Shown one piece after another: positions 28,206 to 37,397 of a stretch of 64,000 nucleotides of DNA (its first letter is position 1; every line of letters starts with the position of its first letter). The notes beneath the pieces were generated by a model, which saw only the letters and a program-made list of their open reading frames with translations, searched no databases and was not told where the DNA came from. Source of the DNA: Lachnospiraceae bacterium MA2020 (lineage in GTDB: Bacteria; Bacillota; Clostridia; Lachnospirales; Lachnospiraceae). Location: the NCBI GenBank assembly GCA_000746015.1, contig JQKK01000018.1:1-64000 (forward strand), read 5' to 3'. The translations under genes and the position numbers were made by a program.

Positions 28206-30830
28206 TTACTTATTTGTAGTTGTACTTATCGTGTAATATACCTGACCTGCGTATCCTTCGTACTTTCCTACTCCGAATACATAAGCTGTAGGTCTGTTCT
28301 TTACAACTGAATCAGTCTTACTCTTTGAGCTGATATTGTTGATAGTGTAAACATTGTAGCCGGAAGGTGAAACCTTCTTCTTATTCAATGCAACATTGAG
28401 TGAAGGTGAAACCTTTGAGCCTGTATACTTGTATGATGAGAATCTGTCCTTAACAGTAGCCCCTGTGATAGATACAGGTTTTATCTTAAAGAACTTCTTA
28501 ACATCACCAAAATATGTCTTTTTAGCCTCTTTGATCGCTGTGATCTTGACTGTTGCAACACCCGGCTTCTTGCACTTGATGTATCTTACCTTGTAGTCTA
28601 CATTTTCCTGAAGTGTTTCACCAGTTCTGGTATCCTTTACCTCAACAGAAGGCTTGATCTTATTGCCTGTATAATCTACAGTATCAAAGTTGTTTAGCTC
28701 TTTGTTCTCATAAGTCATTGTAACCTGAATAGAATCATCAGCCAATGGAGTTCTATCGTTTCTTACACTGAACTTAACTTTCTTTGTCTTACGGAATGCT
28801 CCGTTACCACTGACTACCAGAGCAAGCTTCTTCTTATTGATGTTCTTACCTTTGAACTGGCTCTGAACAGTATAGTCAATACCCTCTATAAGTGGTACGT
28901 AAGTGTTGCTGCCTATGTTGTATGTAAGATAGATATCTGTCTGGTCATACTTGGCATCATCGCGGAGCTCTTTATTCTCTACACCATAAACCTTGGCTTT
29001 AGTAATGCTCTCACCATTAGCTGAAACGATACCAAAGGTAGTTCCCTGATAGTTATTGAAAAGAACATTACTGCTTACAAGTATTCTTGCGATACCATAG
29101 TCTTTACATCCAACGAGAACCCTTGAGATAAGTCCGCTGTCAGAATTAAGTCTGTAGCCGCCTACCTCTGCGATAACCTTAGGTGTGATATTGCTTCCTG
29201 TATATTTGTAAACATAGTGTGGAAGCTCAACCTTTACGCCGTTAGCAGAAACCTTCTTAATTGAATTTACATTGTCTGTAAATACCTTAATTCTAGGTGT
29301 AGCTGATGAAACATATGCGCTTCCGCCAATGCTGTTGCGATAGAAGCAAAGTGAATTTGTTCTCTTCTTATTAAATGCATCTGTAACAAGATCTTCAAAT
29401 GTTGCCCAGCTTGAATAGTTTGTTTTATCAGTTGCACTTACAAAAGCGTTAAACTTGCTCTCATCCGCACGTCTTACTTCAACTGCAAAGCTCTTACCTG
29501 CAGTAGTTGTAACCTTGTTTACTGATCCGGACTTCTTGGTAGTAGATGTACCGTCAACCATAAGTACCGGCATATCAAGCTTAACTGTTGTATATCCTGT
29601 GTAACTTACATCGACTGTCTTTGTCTCTATAAGGTTATCTGCTGTAAAAGGTGAACCCTTTGAAGTAGTAGCATATGGATAGCTGTAAACGAGTACCTGA
29701 TATTTACCAGGATCAGCCACTGCAAATCCTACTTCCTTGATAGCTTCATACTTTCCTGCGTTAGCGCTTATTGTAAAGATGTTTGCAATAGAAGCAACTT
29801 CTCTTGTTGTTACATCCGGAGCACCATCATATGCATAGAGATTGTCATATCCCTTTTCAGATGAAAAATCGTAAGCAACTGCACGTCTTTCATTTGCATT
29901 AGTAGTTGCAGTAAATGTAGCATCCTCGTATGAGATCCAGATCTCCTTGCCATTCATATCGAGTGCCTTGAAAGCACCTGCCTTTGATGGCTTTGCACCG
30001 GTAATTGTATTTGTGAAGTTCTCCGGATAAATGATATCGCTCCATCCTACAAGTACAAGCTCATGGTTTGGCTCTGCATAATCATCACTTACTGTTGTAA
30101 AGAAGTGATTGCCATCATTTGGCATATATGCACTTGAAGGTACCTCAAGGTTCATGTAAACATCAACTACAGCTGAGCCATACTTATAAATAAGACCCTT
30201 TATCGCATTGATATCTGATGTTGGAACCCATGCTGAACTCTTAAGTCTTCCGCCGATGCCGTTTCCTGAAGTGCTGTTTGAAAGGATAAACGTTGCAAGT
30301 GCGCTGTTTCCATATCTCATACCGGTCTTATCTGTTGTAACATCATCATCAAAAAGACCGAGCGGATCATTCTTACTATCATATGTAGCCTTTGCAAGAT
30401 CTTCTGCATCTCCGTCCTTAGCAGCCATCATTGAAGCCCATGCCCACTCAAGTGAATCACTGTTTCCGCTGACTACGTTTCTGACCCTGCCATTATATGA
30501 CTGGATAGAAGACCACGCTGAAGAATCAACACCATAAGTATAATTTGTCGGGAAATTAAACTTGATCGGTTTTGAACCTGCACTCTGTGAAACAAAAGGA
30601 TCTGCAGCAAAATTATCTGATATCATATCCCCTGAAACAACATTATCTGATGTCGTCTCGTTGGAATTGTTGCTGTTTGATAAATAATCCTCTGAAGACT
30701 CTCCCGCTCCGATTGCATTCTGACTCTGAGTATAAACATCCTCTTCCGCAAAAGTGATCATCGAAATTGAAGTCGATGCCAAAGCTGCCGTAAGCAATAA
30801 TGCTAATGACTTCTTGTACCTAAAATTCAT
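28206..30830 (-). CDS. Secreted papain-fold (C1-like) protein with lectin-like domain, catalytic Cys replaced
   Basis: Exported protein of 874 residues. Signal peptide 1-28, an S/N-rich linker (TSDNVVSGDMISDNF), a C1 peptidase-like domain (about 100-360), a lectin-like beta domain (about 365-520) and Ig-like repeats with the recurring Y-x-Y-T-G-x-x-I/V-x-P phrase to the end. In active papain-like enzymes the nucleophile is in GSCWAF; here it reads DSLEWAW, with Glu128 at the Cys position. The His block is kept (PNHELVLVGW), but the Asn block (NSWG) is not evident. Hence probably non-catalytic, a binding protein. No LPxTG or membrane anchor is visible at the C-terminus. ATG at 30830 has GGAGG six bases upstream. 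A structured leader lies above it (30919-31030). Confidence 0.75.
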   Translation of the reverse strand: MNFRYKKSLALLLTAALASTSISMITFAEEDVYTQSQNAIGAGESSEDYLSNSNNSNETTSDNVVSGDMISDNFAADPFVSQSAGSKPIKFNFPTNYTYGVDSSAWSSIQSYNGRVRNVVSGNSDSLEWAWASMMAAKDGDAEDLAKATYDSKNDPLGLFDDDVTTDKTGMRYGNSALATFILSNSTSGNGIGGRLKSSAWVPTSDINAIKGLIYKYGSAVVDVYMNLEVPSSAYMPNDGNHFFTTVSDDYAEPNHELVLVGWSDIIYPENFTNTITGAKPSKAGAFKALDMNGKEIWISYEDATFTATTNANERRAVAYDFSSEKGYDNLYAYDGAPDVTTREVASIANIFTISANAGKYEAIKEVGFAVADPGKYQVLVYSYPYATTSKGSPFTADNLIETKTVDVSYTGYTTVKLDMPVLMVDGTSTTKKSGSVNKVTTTAGKSFAVEVRRADESKFNAFVSATDKTNYSSWATFEDLVTDAFNKKRTNSLCFYRNSIGGSAYVSSATPRIKVFTDNVNSIKKVSANGVKVELPHYVYKYTGSNITPKVIAEVGGYRLNSDSGLISRVLVGCKDYGIARILVSSNVLFNNYQGTTFGIVSANGESITKAKVYGVENKELRDDAKYDQTDIYLTYNIGSNTYVPLIEGIDYTVQSQFKGKNINKKKLALVVSGNGAFRKTKKVKFSVRNDRTPLADDSIQVTMTYENKELNNFDTVDYTGNKIKPSVEVKDTRTGETLQENVDYKVRYIKCKKPGVATVKITAIKEAKKTYFGDVKKFFKIKPVSITGATVKDRFSSYKYTGSKVSPSLNVALNKKKVSPSGYNVYTINNISSKSKTDSVVKNRPTAYVFGVGKYEGYAGQVYYTISTTTNK

Positions 30831-30918
30831 AACAATCCTCCATATGTCGATTCCTACTGCAATAATCAACATACACACAATTAACCATTCTCTATTTAGC
30901 ATACCACTCCCACGCTAA

Positions 30919-31030
30919 AGATTTAGTCCTTTTTTGCATACAATTTAAAGACATTCAGGAATAAAAATGTCTTTAAAACCGCACAGCGACTGGTTTTACC
31001 ACACTAAGCCAGTCGTATTGAACTAAATCT
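30919..31030 (-). ncRNA. Candidate structured leader (three-stem element) above the papain-fold gene
   Basis: A perfect nine-base outer stem (AGATTTAGT 30919-30927, ACTAAATCT 31022-31030) encloses two hairpins. One has perfect 12-base arms (30944-30955 and 30966-30977, ten-base loop). The other has seven-base arms CGACTGG/CCAGTCG (30987-30993, 31009-31015). A weak TAAAAT -10 lies just upstream on the minus strand. The layout is that of a three-way junction, but I match no riboswitch consensus. Confidence 0.45.
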
Positions 31031-31119
31031 AGTACATTTTACCACTTGTTACTAAAAAAATGTTTAAATCTAAAAAATTTTAAGAAATTCTTAATATTTT
31101 CAAAATATGTTTTATATGT

Positions 31120-31269
31120 AAAAAACCGCCTCAGAAGATACTTCAGACCCCGGAACCCCCACGTCACATAGAAGGTTCTGTTTAGTGCTGCTTCGTTCCC
31201 GACCTGACACGGTTCGCAGATTTCCATTGCGTGGGACCGGAGCCTGAAGTATCCGCTGAAACGGACACT
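31120..31269 (-). ncRNA. ffs: Signal recognition particle RNA (4.5S-like)
   Basis: The minus strand has the universal apical domain, GTGTCAGGTCGGGAACGAAG followed by CAGCAC, which binds Ffh. A long helix closes it: GGCTCCGGTCCCACGC pairs with GCGTGGGGGTTCCGGGG. The outermost CCGTTTCAG/CTGAGGCGG helix runs into six T residues, so the closing stem doubles as terminator. The size of about 150 bases exceeds the E. coli RNA (114) but lacks the full Alu domain of the Bacillus scRNA. The 5' end is estimated from the promoter. Confidence 0.92.
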
Positions 31270-31275
31270 TCTACT

Positions 31276-31304
31276 ATTATACATATCACTGCTTTGCTTG
31301 TCAA
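31276..31304 (-). promoter_or_regulatory. Consensus sigma-70-type promoter of the SRP RNA
   Basis: TTGACA (31304-31299) and TATAAT (31281-31276) on the minus strand, both exact consensus, with a 17-base spacer. It is the strongest promoter in the window, as fits a stable RNA. Confidence 0.9.
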
Positions 31305-31312
31305 ACGATACT

Positions 31313-32569
31313 TTATACTCCCATAGCCTTTTTTACCTGTTCGTACTGCATATTCAGCTTATTGAAGTTTGCCATGATCTCGGCTATACGCTTTTCTGCA
31401 TACTCCATTATTTCTGCATGATTCTCCGTAAAGATCTTTACTATAGGCCTATGGAACCAGTTGCGATTCATCTCGTTAGTAATGATAGTAGCGATAGACT
31501 CTGAAGGACGCTGCTTTGTATCCTCTCCTCTATAAGCTATCTCAGCTATCCTGTCAGATACCTGAAGTATCTTTTCCATCTTTTCCATCTCCGGACCTTC
31601 CAGTCCTTCCGGATAGCCGCTTCCATCTATTCTCTCATGATGACGCATTATCACTTTGATTATATCGTCGCCGATCTTGCCTTCAAGAAGATTCTCGGCA
31701 AGTGCAAGATGACGCCTGTAGATCGCTATATCCTTTTCATCGGTAAGCTTATCTTCCTCCCTGAGCTCAGGAGGTACCGCTGCCATACCTATATTGTGAA
31801 GGAGCGAAGCATAGTAGAGCCTCGTCTTCTCGTACTTACCCATGTCATCCATTTCGTCAGCGATCTTTTCTGCAACGCAGGCACAGGTCAGAGACTTCAT
31901 CGCAGCATTAGCAGTATCAAAACCTGCAAGATACACAAGGATCTCAAGCATCTTCTCTTTTTCTTCATCAGAAAACATCAGATCCCCAAATAAGCTTTCA
32001 AGCTCAGCCATGTGCGCGCCGGTCTTAAACTTCTCAAATATGTCATACCTCTTTGCAGCCACGTCCAAAAGGTCAAAGCACTGCTGTGAATATATCTTGC
32101 CTATATACTGTCTCAGCTTATTGTAATCGTATTTATCACCCTTTGCACGCTTAAAAAGGTCAACCTTTCCTGCAAAGTTGAGCATATTCGCGATATTCTT
32201 ATCCTTAAAATCGATTCCCTTAAGCTTTTGGTAGTCTACATGGCTATACATCAATATCTTTGATCTCTCGCCAAACGGTGACAGATTCTTTAAGAAAAGA
32301 TAGCCATAGATCGAGTGCGGCATAGGTGTCTGCATCTCAAACTTGAGCATGTCTACTCCACGCTCCACCTTATACGCACCGATATCATGAAGTGCCGCGA
32401 TAAATGCATACTCCGCTATCTGATAGCGCTTGTACTTACCTGTAAGCTCAAGCAAACACTGCATCATGTATGCAACCCTGCATCCATGATCCACTATGCG
32501 CCGGTCAATAAGCCGCAAAATCCCTATTATCAGAAAACATAAATTTTTGCTGCTGATCACATCATCCAT
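31313..32569 (-). CDS. Tandem HD-domain protein (HD-GYP-like), each half with an incomplete motif set
   Basis: Protein of 418 residues with two HD folds. The first (about 1-190) has the metal-binding ALHDIGAYKV but no HHxxxDGxGYP block. The second (about 200-418) has HHERIDGSGYPEGL, the signature of cyclic-di-GMP phosphodiesterases, but reads LLHNIG where HD is expected. It may act as one composite unit or be degenerate. ATG at 32569 has GGGGG five bases upstream; a GTG at 32581 would overlap that site. It is the last gene of a cluster with GNAT, DUF1002 and hydrolase genes. Cyclic-di-GMP cleavage is therefore uncertain. Confidence 0.8.
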   Translation of the reverse strand: MDDVISSKNLCFLIIGILRLIDRRIVDHGCRVAYMMQCLLELTGKYKRYQIAEYAFIAALHDIGAYKVERGVDMLKFEMQTPMPHSIYGYLFLKNLSPFGERSKILMYSHVDYQKLKGIDFKDKNIANMLNFAGKVDLFKRAKGDKYDYNKLRQYIGKIYSQQCFDLLDVAAKRYDIFEKFKTGAHMAELESLFGDLMFSDEEKEKMLEILVYLAGFDTANAAMKSLTCACVAEKIADEMDDMGKYEKTRLYYASLLHNIGMAAVPPELREEDKLTDEKDIAIYRRHLALAENLLEGKIGDDIIKVIMRHHERIDGSGYPEGLEGPEMEKMEKILQVSDRIAEIAYRGEDTKQRPSESIATIITNEMNRNWFHRPIVKIFTENHAEIMEYAEKRIAEIMANFNKLNMQYEQVKKAMGV

Positions 32570-32588
32570 AAGTGCCCCCACAAAATAT

Positions 32589-33050
32589 CTATAACCAGAA
32601 CCGCATAGGTGTAAATGTTATGCCGCCAGATTTTTGTTCCTTTGCGGTATCTTTGAATCCCATTTTGTGATAAAACCCTATTGCATAGGGCGAAGAATTA
32701 ACCGTGGTATAAACCTGACCTGCCTCGGTCAGAAGAAAGTCGCATAGATACCGCATGAGAGCGGCAGCTATCCCCTGATGTTGATATGCCTCATCTACAA
32801 AAAGCAGTGAGATATGATTTTTATTACGTACTGAAATTATACCACGGATCTCGTCATCATCATAGCACCCAAACATTCGATATTCGCCAATCTTGAACAT
32901 CCTGTAGAGCATGTCATCCGTGATAAACTTATAGAAATTGTCTACTCCCTCCTGGGAATAGATATCGGACTCAAATCTAAGGAAAACGCGCCAGACAAGT
33001 GCCATAGCGTCTCCCCATTCCTGAGTCTTTACCGCCCGTATAACCCTCAT
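32589..33050 (-). CDS. GNAT-family N-acetyltransferase
   Basis: Small acetyltransferase of about 153 residues. The acetyl-CoA binding segment is VDEAYQHQGIAAALMRYLC, matching the Q/RxxGxG/A motif, followed by TTVNSSPYAIGFYHKMGF typical of motif B. The substrate is unknown. ATG at 33050 has GGGGG eight bases upstream; the frame upstream begins only with a TTG inside that site. It lies 19 bases before the HD-domain gene and 29 after the DUF1002 gene, so the group is probably cotranscribed. Confidence 0.9.
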   Translation of the reverse strand: MRVIRAVKTQEWGDAMALVWRVFLRFESDIYSQEGVDNFYKFITDDMLYRMFKIGEYRMFGCYDDDEIRGIISVRNKNHISLLFVDEAYQHQGIAAALMRYLCDFLLTEAGQVYTTVNSSPYAIGFYHKMGFKDTAKEQKSGGITFTPMRFWL

Positions 33051-33079
33051 ATTTGTGTCCCCCAACACATTTATTAGTT

Positions 33080-34111
33080 TTAACCAAACAGCCCTTTGAA
33101 AAAGCTGGCTAACTTATCGCCAATACCCTTAAGTGCAGATTTTACAACGGAGCCTGCGATCTCCTTTTTATTCTTCTCCAATACCTCAGCGATATCGCTG
33201 CCTTTGAGGTCTTTACCGTATTTTTTGTAAAGCTCTTCAGCCTGATCGAGCAGTGAGCCATAGTCGAGCCCAAGCTTATTTATCTTAAGCATAAGCTCTA
33301 CAACCTGGTTGATATGCTCTTCGCTAAGTGTGATATTTTTGCCATACTGACTATTAAAGTCTGCGATCGATCCACGTACAGCATCCTCTATACCTGCCCT
33401 GTCTCGGAGATCCCTCTTGGCTATCTCAGCCTTCATAAAGGCCATGAGCGCCTCGACGTCCTCATCAGATACCCCGTCCAGAGCTGAAGCTGCCTCTTCA
33501 AGCTTACCCGTAGTCACAAGCTCATCAAGTGATGTATCAAGTGCCTGTGTGTTCAAGGTAGTATCTGTCATCTCTGCATAAGCTTTGAGTGCTCCGATAA
33601 GTGCTGCCGTACCCGAGATCGATGTAGGAGCAGCCACGATAATGTCTGCATCCTCGACTCCCGCTGTCAGTAGTGCGTTTTTGTACATTCCTTCTGTACA
33701 ATAGTTTATATTGTGAGTCGTAACATTTATGCCATGTCCGCTTTCCGCCGGTCTTACAAGGACCGATGAAAGAGATTTGCTTCCAATGACTGAGCTGCTT
33801 ATATAACTGCTCAGATACTGCTTCTCATCAGCGTTTGTCACATAAACAACATTGTACGCTGACAGATCTGTACCATTAAGTCCCATAAACGACATGACTG
33901 TTGCAAGCTGTGATGATGAAAGATCTGCACCAAGTGCAAGATATGGCTTGGATTTTGAAGATTCCTGTGTGCCGCTATCCTGTGCCCCTGCAGGTGCAGT
34001 GCTGCTCGCTGTCTCATCCCATGTAATGTCTGTAACAGTACCAGCAGATGCTGTAGTTACCGGCATCACAGTAAGTAATCCTGCCATCATCAGCGCAACC
34101 ACTTTTTTCAT
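33080..34111 (-). CDS. DUF1002 (YpuA-like) secreted protein
   Basis: Exported protein of 343 residues: a signal peptide ends near TTASAG, and a short S/T/A-rich stretch leads into a DUF1002 domain. Recognisable blocks are LALGADLSSSQLATVM, VYVTNADEKQYL, SSVLV-RPA, NINYCTEGMYKNALLTAG and ADIIVAAP. The family is widespread in Firmicutes (Bacillus YpuA) and has no assigned biochemistry. The C-terminal 60 residues are helical and charged. GGAGG precedes ATG by seven bases. It stands between the hydrolase and GNAT genes in an apparent operon. Confidence 0.88.
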   Translation of the reverse strand: MKKVVALMMAGLLTVMPVTTASAGTVTDITWDETASSTAPAGAQDSGTQESSKSKPYLALGADLSSSQLATVMSFMGLNGTDLSAYNVVYVTNADEKQYLSSYISSSVIGSKSLSSVLVRPAESGHGINVTTHNINYCTEGMYKNALLTAGVEDADIIVAAPTSISGTAALIGALKAYAEMTDTTLNTQALDTSLDELVTTGKLEEAASALDGVSDEDVEALMAFMKAEIAKRDLRDRAGIEDAVRGSIADFNSQYGKNITLSEEHINQVVELMLKINKLGLDYGSLLDQAEELYKKYGKDLKGSDIAEVLEKNKKEIAGSVVKSALKGIGDKLASFFKGLFG

Positions 34112-34152
34112 AAATAATCCTCCAATACGGAAGAGCTACTTAAATCCCCGGT

Positions 34153-35091
34153 TCACCCACCGGCCATAACTCTGTCCATATAATGCAGTATATCTAAGAA
34201 AGCATCGAAGCGGTCAGCCTCATTATAAACTTCATGTCTGTCATCCGGATATATTTTTACTGTAACATCCTGCATTCCGATAGACTTATACCGTTTTGCC
34301 ACTTTATTTACAAGCTTGCCATAGCCGCCTACCGGGTCCTCTGCTCCGGAAACAAGGAATATCGGCAGATTTTTAGGAATATCTTTCATCCTTGCCGCCG
34401 CATTGCCTCTCTCCACAAGCTCCATAATCGTCCTGTAGCCATTTATAGTAAACTCATGTCCGCAGAGTGGATCAGCCGCTTTCCTGTCCTGCGACTCCTT
34501 CCTCGAGCATCCCCACTTAAACGGATACTCCTCACTGCGTGGATTTTTGCTGTAGCCGCCAAGTCCTGCCTTAGTCACCGCCCTGCTGATATAATGGCCG
34601 CCCTTTATTGATATGAGTATATCAAGCAATGTCTTGCCTGCGAGGAGCTTGAGCTCATTCATATCTCCGGTACCCATGAGTATCGCGCCTTTTATGCCGG
34701 TGCCATACATCTCGATATAATTACGGATGATAAACGAGCCCATGCTGTGCCCCATCACAAAAAACGGCACTGCAGGATAGTCAGCCTGTATGATCTTCTT
34801 AAGCCTGTGTATATCACGGACGATCACCGTAGCCGGATCCATGTCACAAAAATATCCAAAGTCTGACTCTTCTTTTGCTGTCTTACCATGTCCCAAATGG
34901 TCACAGCCGGCAACGAGCACTCCCTGCTCAGCAAAAAATCTGCCGAGCTCAAAATAACATCCAAAATGCTCTCCCATGCCGTGTGCCACTATAAGACAAG
35001 CCTTCACTTCGCCTTTTGGGACATACTTTTCTGCATGTATTTTAGTTTTCATGTCCCGAGAATCAAATGTAAACTCCTCATGTTTTACCAT
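34153..35091 (-). CDS. Alpha/beta hydrolase, monoacylglycerol lipase/lysophospholipase-like
   Basis: Cytoplasmic serine hydrolase of 312 residues. The nucleophile Ser lies in FFVMGHSMGSF, the oxyanion/HGMG block in IVAHGMGEHFGCY, the acid in LVSGAEDPVGG and the His in PDDRHEVYNE, so the triad is complete. Sequence style fits the PldB/monoglyceride lipase group (Hydrolase_4). No signal peptide. AAGGA precedes ATG. It heads the cluster that continues through DUF1002, GNAT and HD genes. The repeat element at 35122-35168 lies just upstream. Confidence 0.9.
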   Translation of the reverse strand: MVKHEEFTFDSRDMKTKIHAEKYVPKGEVKACLIVAHGMGEHFGCYFELGRFFAEQGVLVAGCDHLGHGKTAKEESDFGYFCDMDPATVIVRDIHRLKKIIQADYPAVPFFVMGHSMGSFIIRNYIEMYGTGIKGAILMGTGDMNELKLLAGKTLLDILISIKGGHYISRAVTKAGLGGYSKNPRSEEYPFKWGCSRKESQDRKAADPLCGHEFTINGYRTIMELVERGNAAARMKDIPKNLPIFLVSGAEDPVGGYGKLVNKVAKRYKSIGMQDVTVKIYPDDRHEVYNEADRFDAFLDILHYMDRVMAGG

Positions 35092-35121
35092 TATGATCCT
35101 TCCCCCTCATATAATTTAATG

Positions 35122-35168
35122 CCAGGGTCAAAAGTATTTTTCCATAGCAAGCTAGCTTGCTAATGGAA
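35122..35168. repeat. Intergenic repeat, copy 1 (CCAGGGTCAAAAGT plus palindrome)
   Basis: CCAGGGTCAAAAGT (35122-35135) is followed by the perfect 16-base palindrome AGCAAGCTAGCTTGCT (35146-35161) flanked by TCCAT/ATGGA. A diverged copy is at 43933-43978. It lies between metG and the hydrolase gene. Confidence 0.6.
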
Positions 35169-35301
35169 AACAGACTTTATGACCCGCCCAAATATGAGTG
35201 TGAAGTGATGCAAAGCAACACGAAAACACGAATATTTGGTAGGATTGTGAGAGTGCAAAGCACGCAACAATCCGTTGGCATCGTTTTTCACTTAAATAGT
35301 A

Positions 35302-37275
35302 TCATCCAACCTCAGCGCCACTCTCTACATCATGCTCTACTGTCATGAGTGCAAGATTGCCATTCTTGTCGAGCGCTGAAAGGAGCATACCCTCAGAGAG
35401 CATACCTGCCATCTTACGTGGCTTGAGGTTAAGAACAGCCATAACCTTCTTACCGATAAGCTTCTCCGGCTCCGGATAATACTTCTGAATACCAGAGAGG
35501 ATCTGTCTCTCCTCATCGCCAAACTTAAGCTTGAAGCAAAGAAGCTTCTCTGACTTCTCTACCTTGCTGCACTCAAGTACTTCACCTATTCTGAAGTCAC
35601 ACTTATCAAAATCGTCTATAGTGATGAAGTCCTTACCGCCCTCAGCCTTCTCAGCCTTAGCTTCAGACTTCTTCTCTTCCTTCTTCTCCTGCTTTGGTGC
35701 GTTGGCTGCTTCCATCTCAGCAACCTTTTTCAGTATATCGTCAGCCTTTACGCGGGCAAACATTGTCTCAGGTGCATCTGTAACCTTTGTGCCTGATGCA
35801 AAGATACCTCTTTTCTCAGCAGCCTCAAGCTCTGGCATAGCAGTGTTGAGCTGAGCAAAGATCTTCTCTGCTGTGTTTGGCAAAAATGATGCAAGAAGTG
35901 TAGAGCCGATAAGGATGCAGTCGCAGAGGTTGTAAAGAACTGTAGAAAGTCTGTCCTTCTTTGCCTCGTCCTTGATAAGGATCCATGGCTCTGTCTCGTC
36001 GATATACTTGTTGCAGCGCTTAAAGAGAGTAAAGATATCTGTAAGAGCATCAGCAACTCTGAGCTTCTCCATATCCTTCTCAACCTTAGCTTTAGTAGCA
36101 AGAACAACGCTGTAAAGATCGTCATCAACATCTTCCTTGGCACCCTTATCCTCAAGCACTCCGCCAAAATACTGATTGCTCATGGAGATAGTTCTCTTTA
36201 CAAGGTTTCCAAGTGTATTTGCAAGGTCTGAATTAAATCTCTCGATCATCAGATCCCATGAGATAACACCGTCTGTCTCAAATGGCATCTCGTGAAGTAC
36301 GAAGTAACGTACTGCATCAACTCCAAAGAAGTCAACCAAAGTGTCAGCGTAGATAACGTTGCCCTTTGACTTACTCATCTTGCCGCCTTCCTGAAGGAGC
36401 CATGGATGTCCAAACACCTGCTTAGGAAGCGGGATATCAAGAGCCATAAGGAAGATTGGCCAGTAAATTGTATGGAAACGTACAATATCCTTACCGATAA
36501 GATGAAGATCTGCAGGCCAGTACTTATTGTACATATCTGTATGATTGCCGTCGCAGTCATAGCCGATACCTGTGATATAGTTTACAAGAGCATCGAGCCA
36601 TACATATACAACATGCTTAGGATCAAAATCAACCGGGATACCCCACTTGAATGATGTTCTTGAAACGCAGAGATCCTGAAGTCCCGGCTTGAGGAAGTTG
36701 TTTATCATCTCATTCTTTCTCTGCTCAGGCTGGATAAACTCAGGGTGCTCCTCGATGTACTCTATAAGTCTGTCAGCATACTTGCTCATCTTGAAGAAAT
36801 AAGCTTCCTCGTGTGCAGGCTTAACTTCGCGTCCGCAGTCAGGACACTTGCCGTCTACAAGCTGTGACTTTGTCCAGAAAGACTCACAAGGTGTGCAGTA
36901 AAGTCCCTCGTATGCTCCCTTATAGATATCGCCCTTGTCATAGAGCTTTTTAAATATCTTCTTAACCTGTGTCTCGTGGTCTTCATCAGTAGTTCTGATA
37001 AAACGGTCATAAGATGTGTCCATGAGATCCCAGATACGCTTGATCTCACCTGCAGAACGGTCAACATACTGCTTTGGTGTGATGCCTTCAGCCTCAGCCT
37101 TAAGCTCGATCTTCTGTCCGTGCTCATCTGTACCGGTCTGGAAGCGCACATCATAGCCCTGCTGACGCTTAAATCTTGCGATAGCATCTGCAAGAACGAT
37201 CTCATATGTGTTTCCAATATGCGGCTTGCCTGATGCATAGGCAATAGCCGTCGTAATGTAGTATGGCTTTTTCAT
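35302..37275 (-). CDS. metG: Methionyl-tRNA synthetase
   Basis: Class I synthetase of 657 residues charging tRNA-Met. HIGH appears as PHIGN (about 18-22), KMSKS as KMSKSKGN, and the zinc knuckle as CTPC...CPDC. The C-terminal 110 residues are a separate tRNA-binding (EMAP-II/Trbp111-like) domain with IDDFDKCDFRIGEV, joined by a K/E-rich linker. Length and domain order match Bacillus-type MetG. ATG at 37275 has AGGAG ten bases upstream; the longer frame has no site. No T-box leader is seen. The gene appears monocistronic. Confidence 0.96.
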   Translation of the reverse strand: MKKPYYITTAIAYASGKPHIGNTYEIVLADAIARFKRQQGYDVRFQTGTDEHGQKIELKAEAEGITPKQYVDRSAGEIKRIWDLMDTSYDRFIRTTDEDHETQVKKIFKKLYDKGDIYKGAYEGLYCTPCESFWTKSQLVDGKCPDCGREVKPAHEEAYFFKMSKYADRLIEYIEEHPEFIQPEQRKNEMINNFLKPGLQDLCVSRTSFKWGIPVDFDPKHVVYVWLDALVNYITGIGYDCDGNHTDMYNKYWPADLHLIGKDIVRFHTIYWPIFLMALDIPLPKQVFGHPWLLQEGGKMSKSKGNVIYADTLVDFFGVDAVRYFVLHEMPFETDGVISWDLMIERFNSDLANTLGNLVKRTISMSNQYFGGVLEDKGAKEDVDDDLYSVVLATKAKVEKDMEKLRVADALTDIFTLFKRCNKYIDETEPWILIKDEAKKDRLSTVLYNLCDCILIGSTLLASFLPNTAEKIFAQLNTAMPELEAAEKRGIFASGTKVTDAPETMFARVKADDILKKVAEMEAANAPKQEKKEEKKSEAKAEKAEGGKDFITIDDFDKCDFRIGEVLECSKVEKSEKLLCFKLKFGDEERQILSGIQKYYPEPEKLIGKKVMAVLNLKPRKMAGMLSEGMLLSALDKNGNLALMTVEHDVESGAEVG

Positions 37276-37355
37276 AAAATAAATTCTCCTAAAATCTAAA
37301 ATTAGATATATTGAATATCGTAACACCTTGGGTTTGTAGTGTCAAATCAAAGACA

Positions 37356-37386
37356 AAAAGAGCCGTTCCCAAAGAACAGCCCTTTA
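37356..37386 (-). terminator. Terminator of folT-folC-trmL
   Basis: Arms AAAGAGCCGTTC and GAACAGCCCTTT pair with two wobble positions around CCAAA. T-rich sequence follows on the minus strand, before metG. Confidence 0.75.
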
Positions 37387-37397
37387 AAAAGTCGTAT

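Noticed and set aside
30831-31119. Known riboswitch (c-di-GMP, purine, SAM) in the leader of the papain-fold gene
   Set aside because: Stems are present but none of the conserved core words of these classes is found; kept only as an unclassified element.
37276-37397. T-box leader for metG
   Set aside because: The gap is too short and lacks the AGGGTGGNACCGCG box and a specifier stem.
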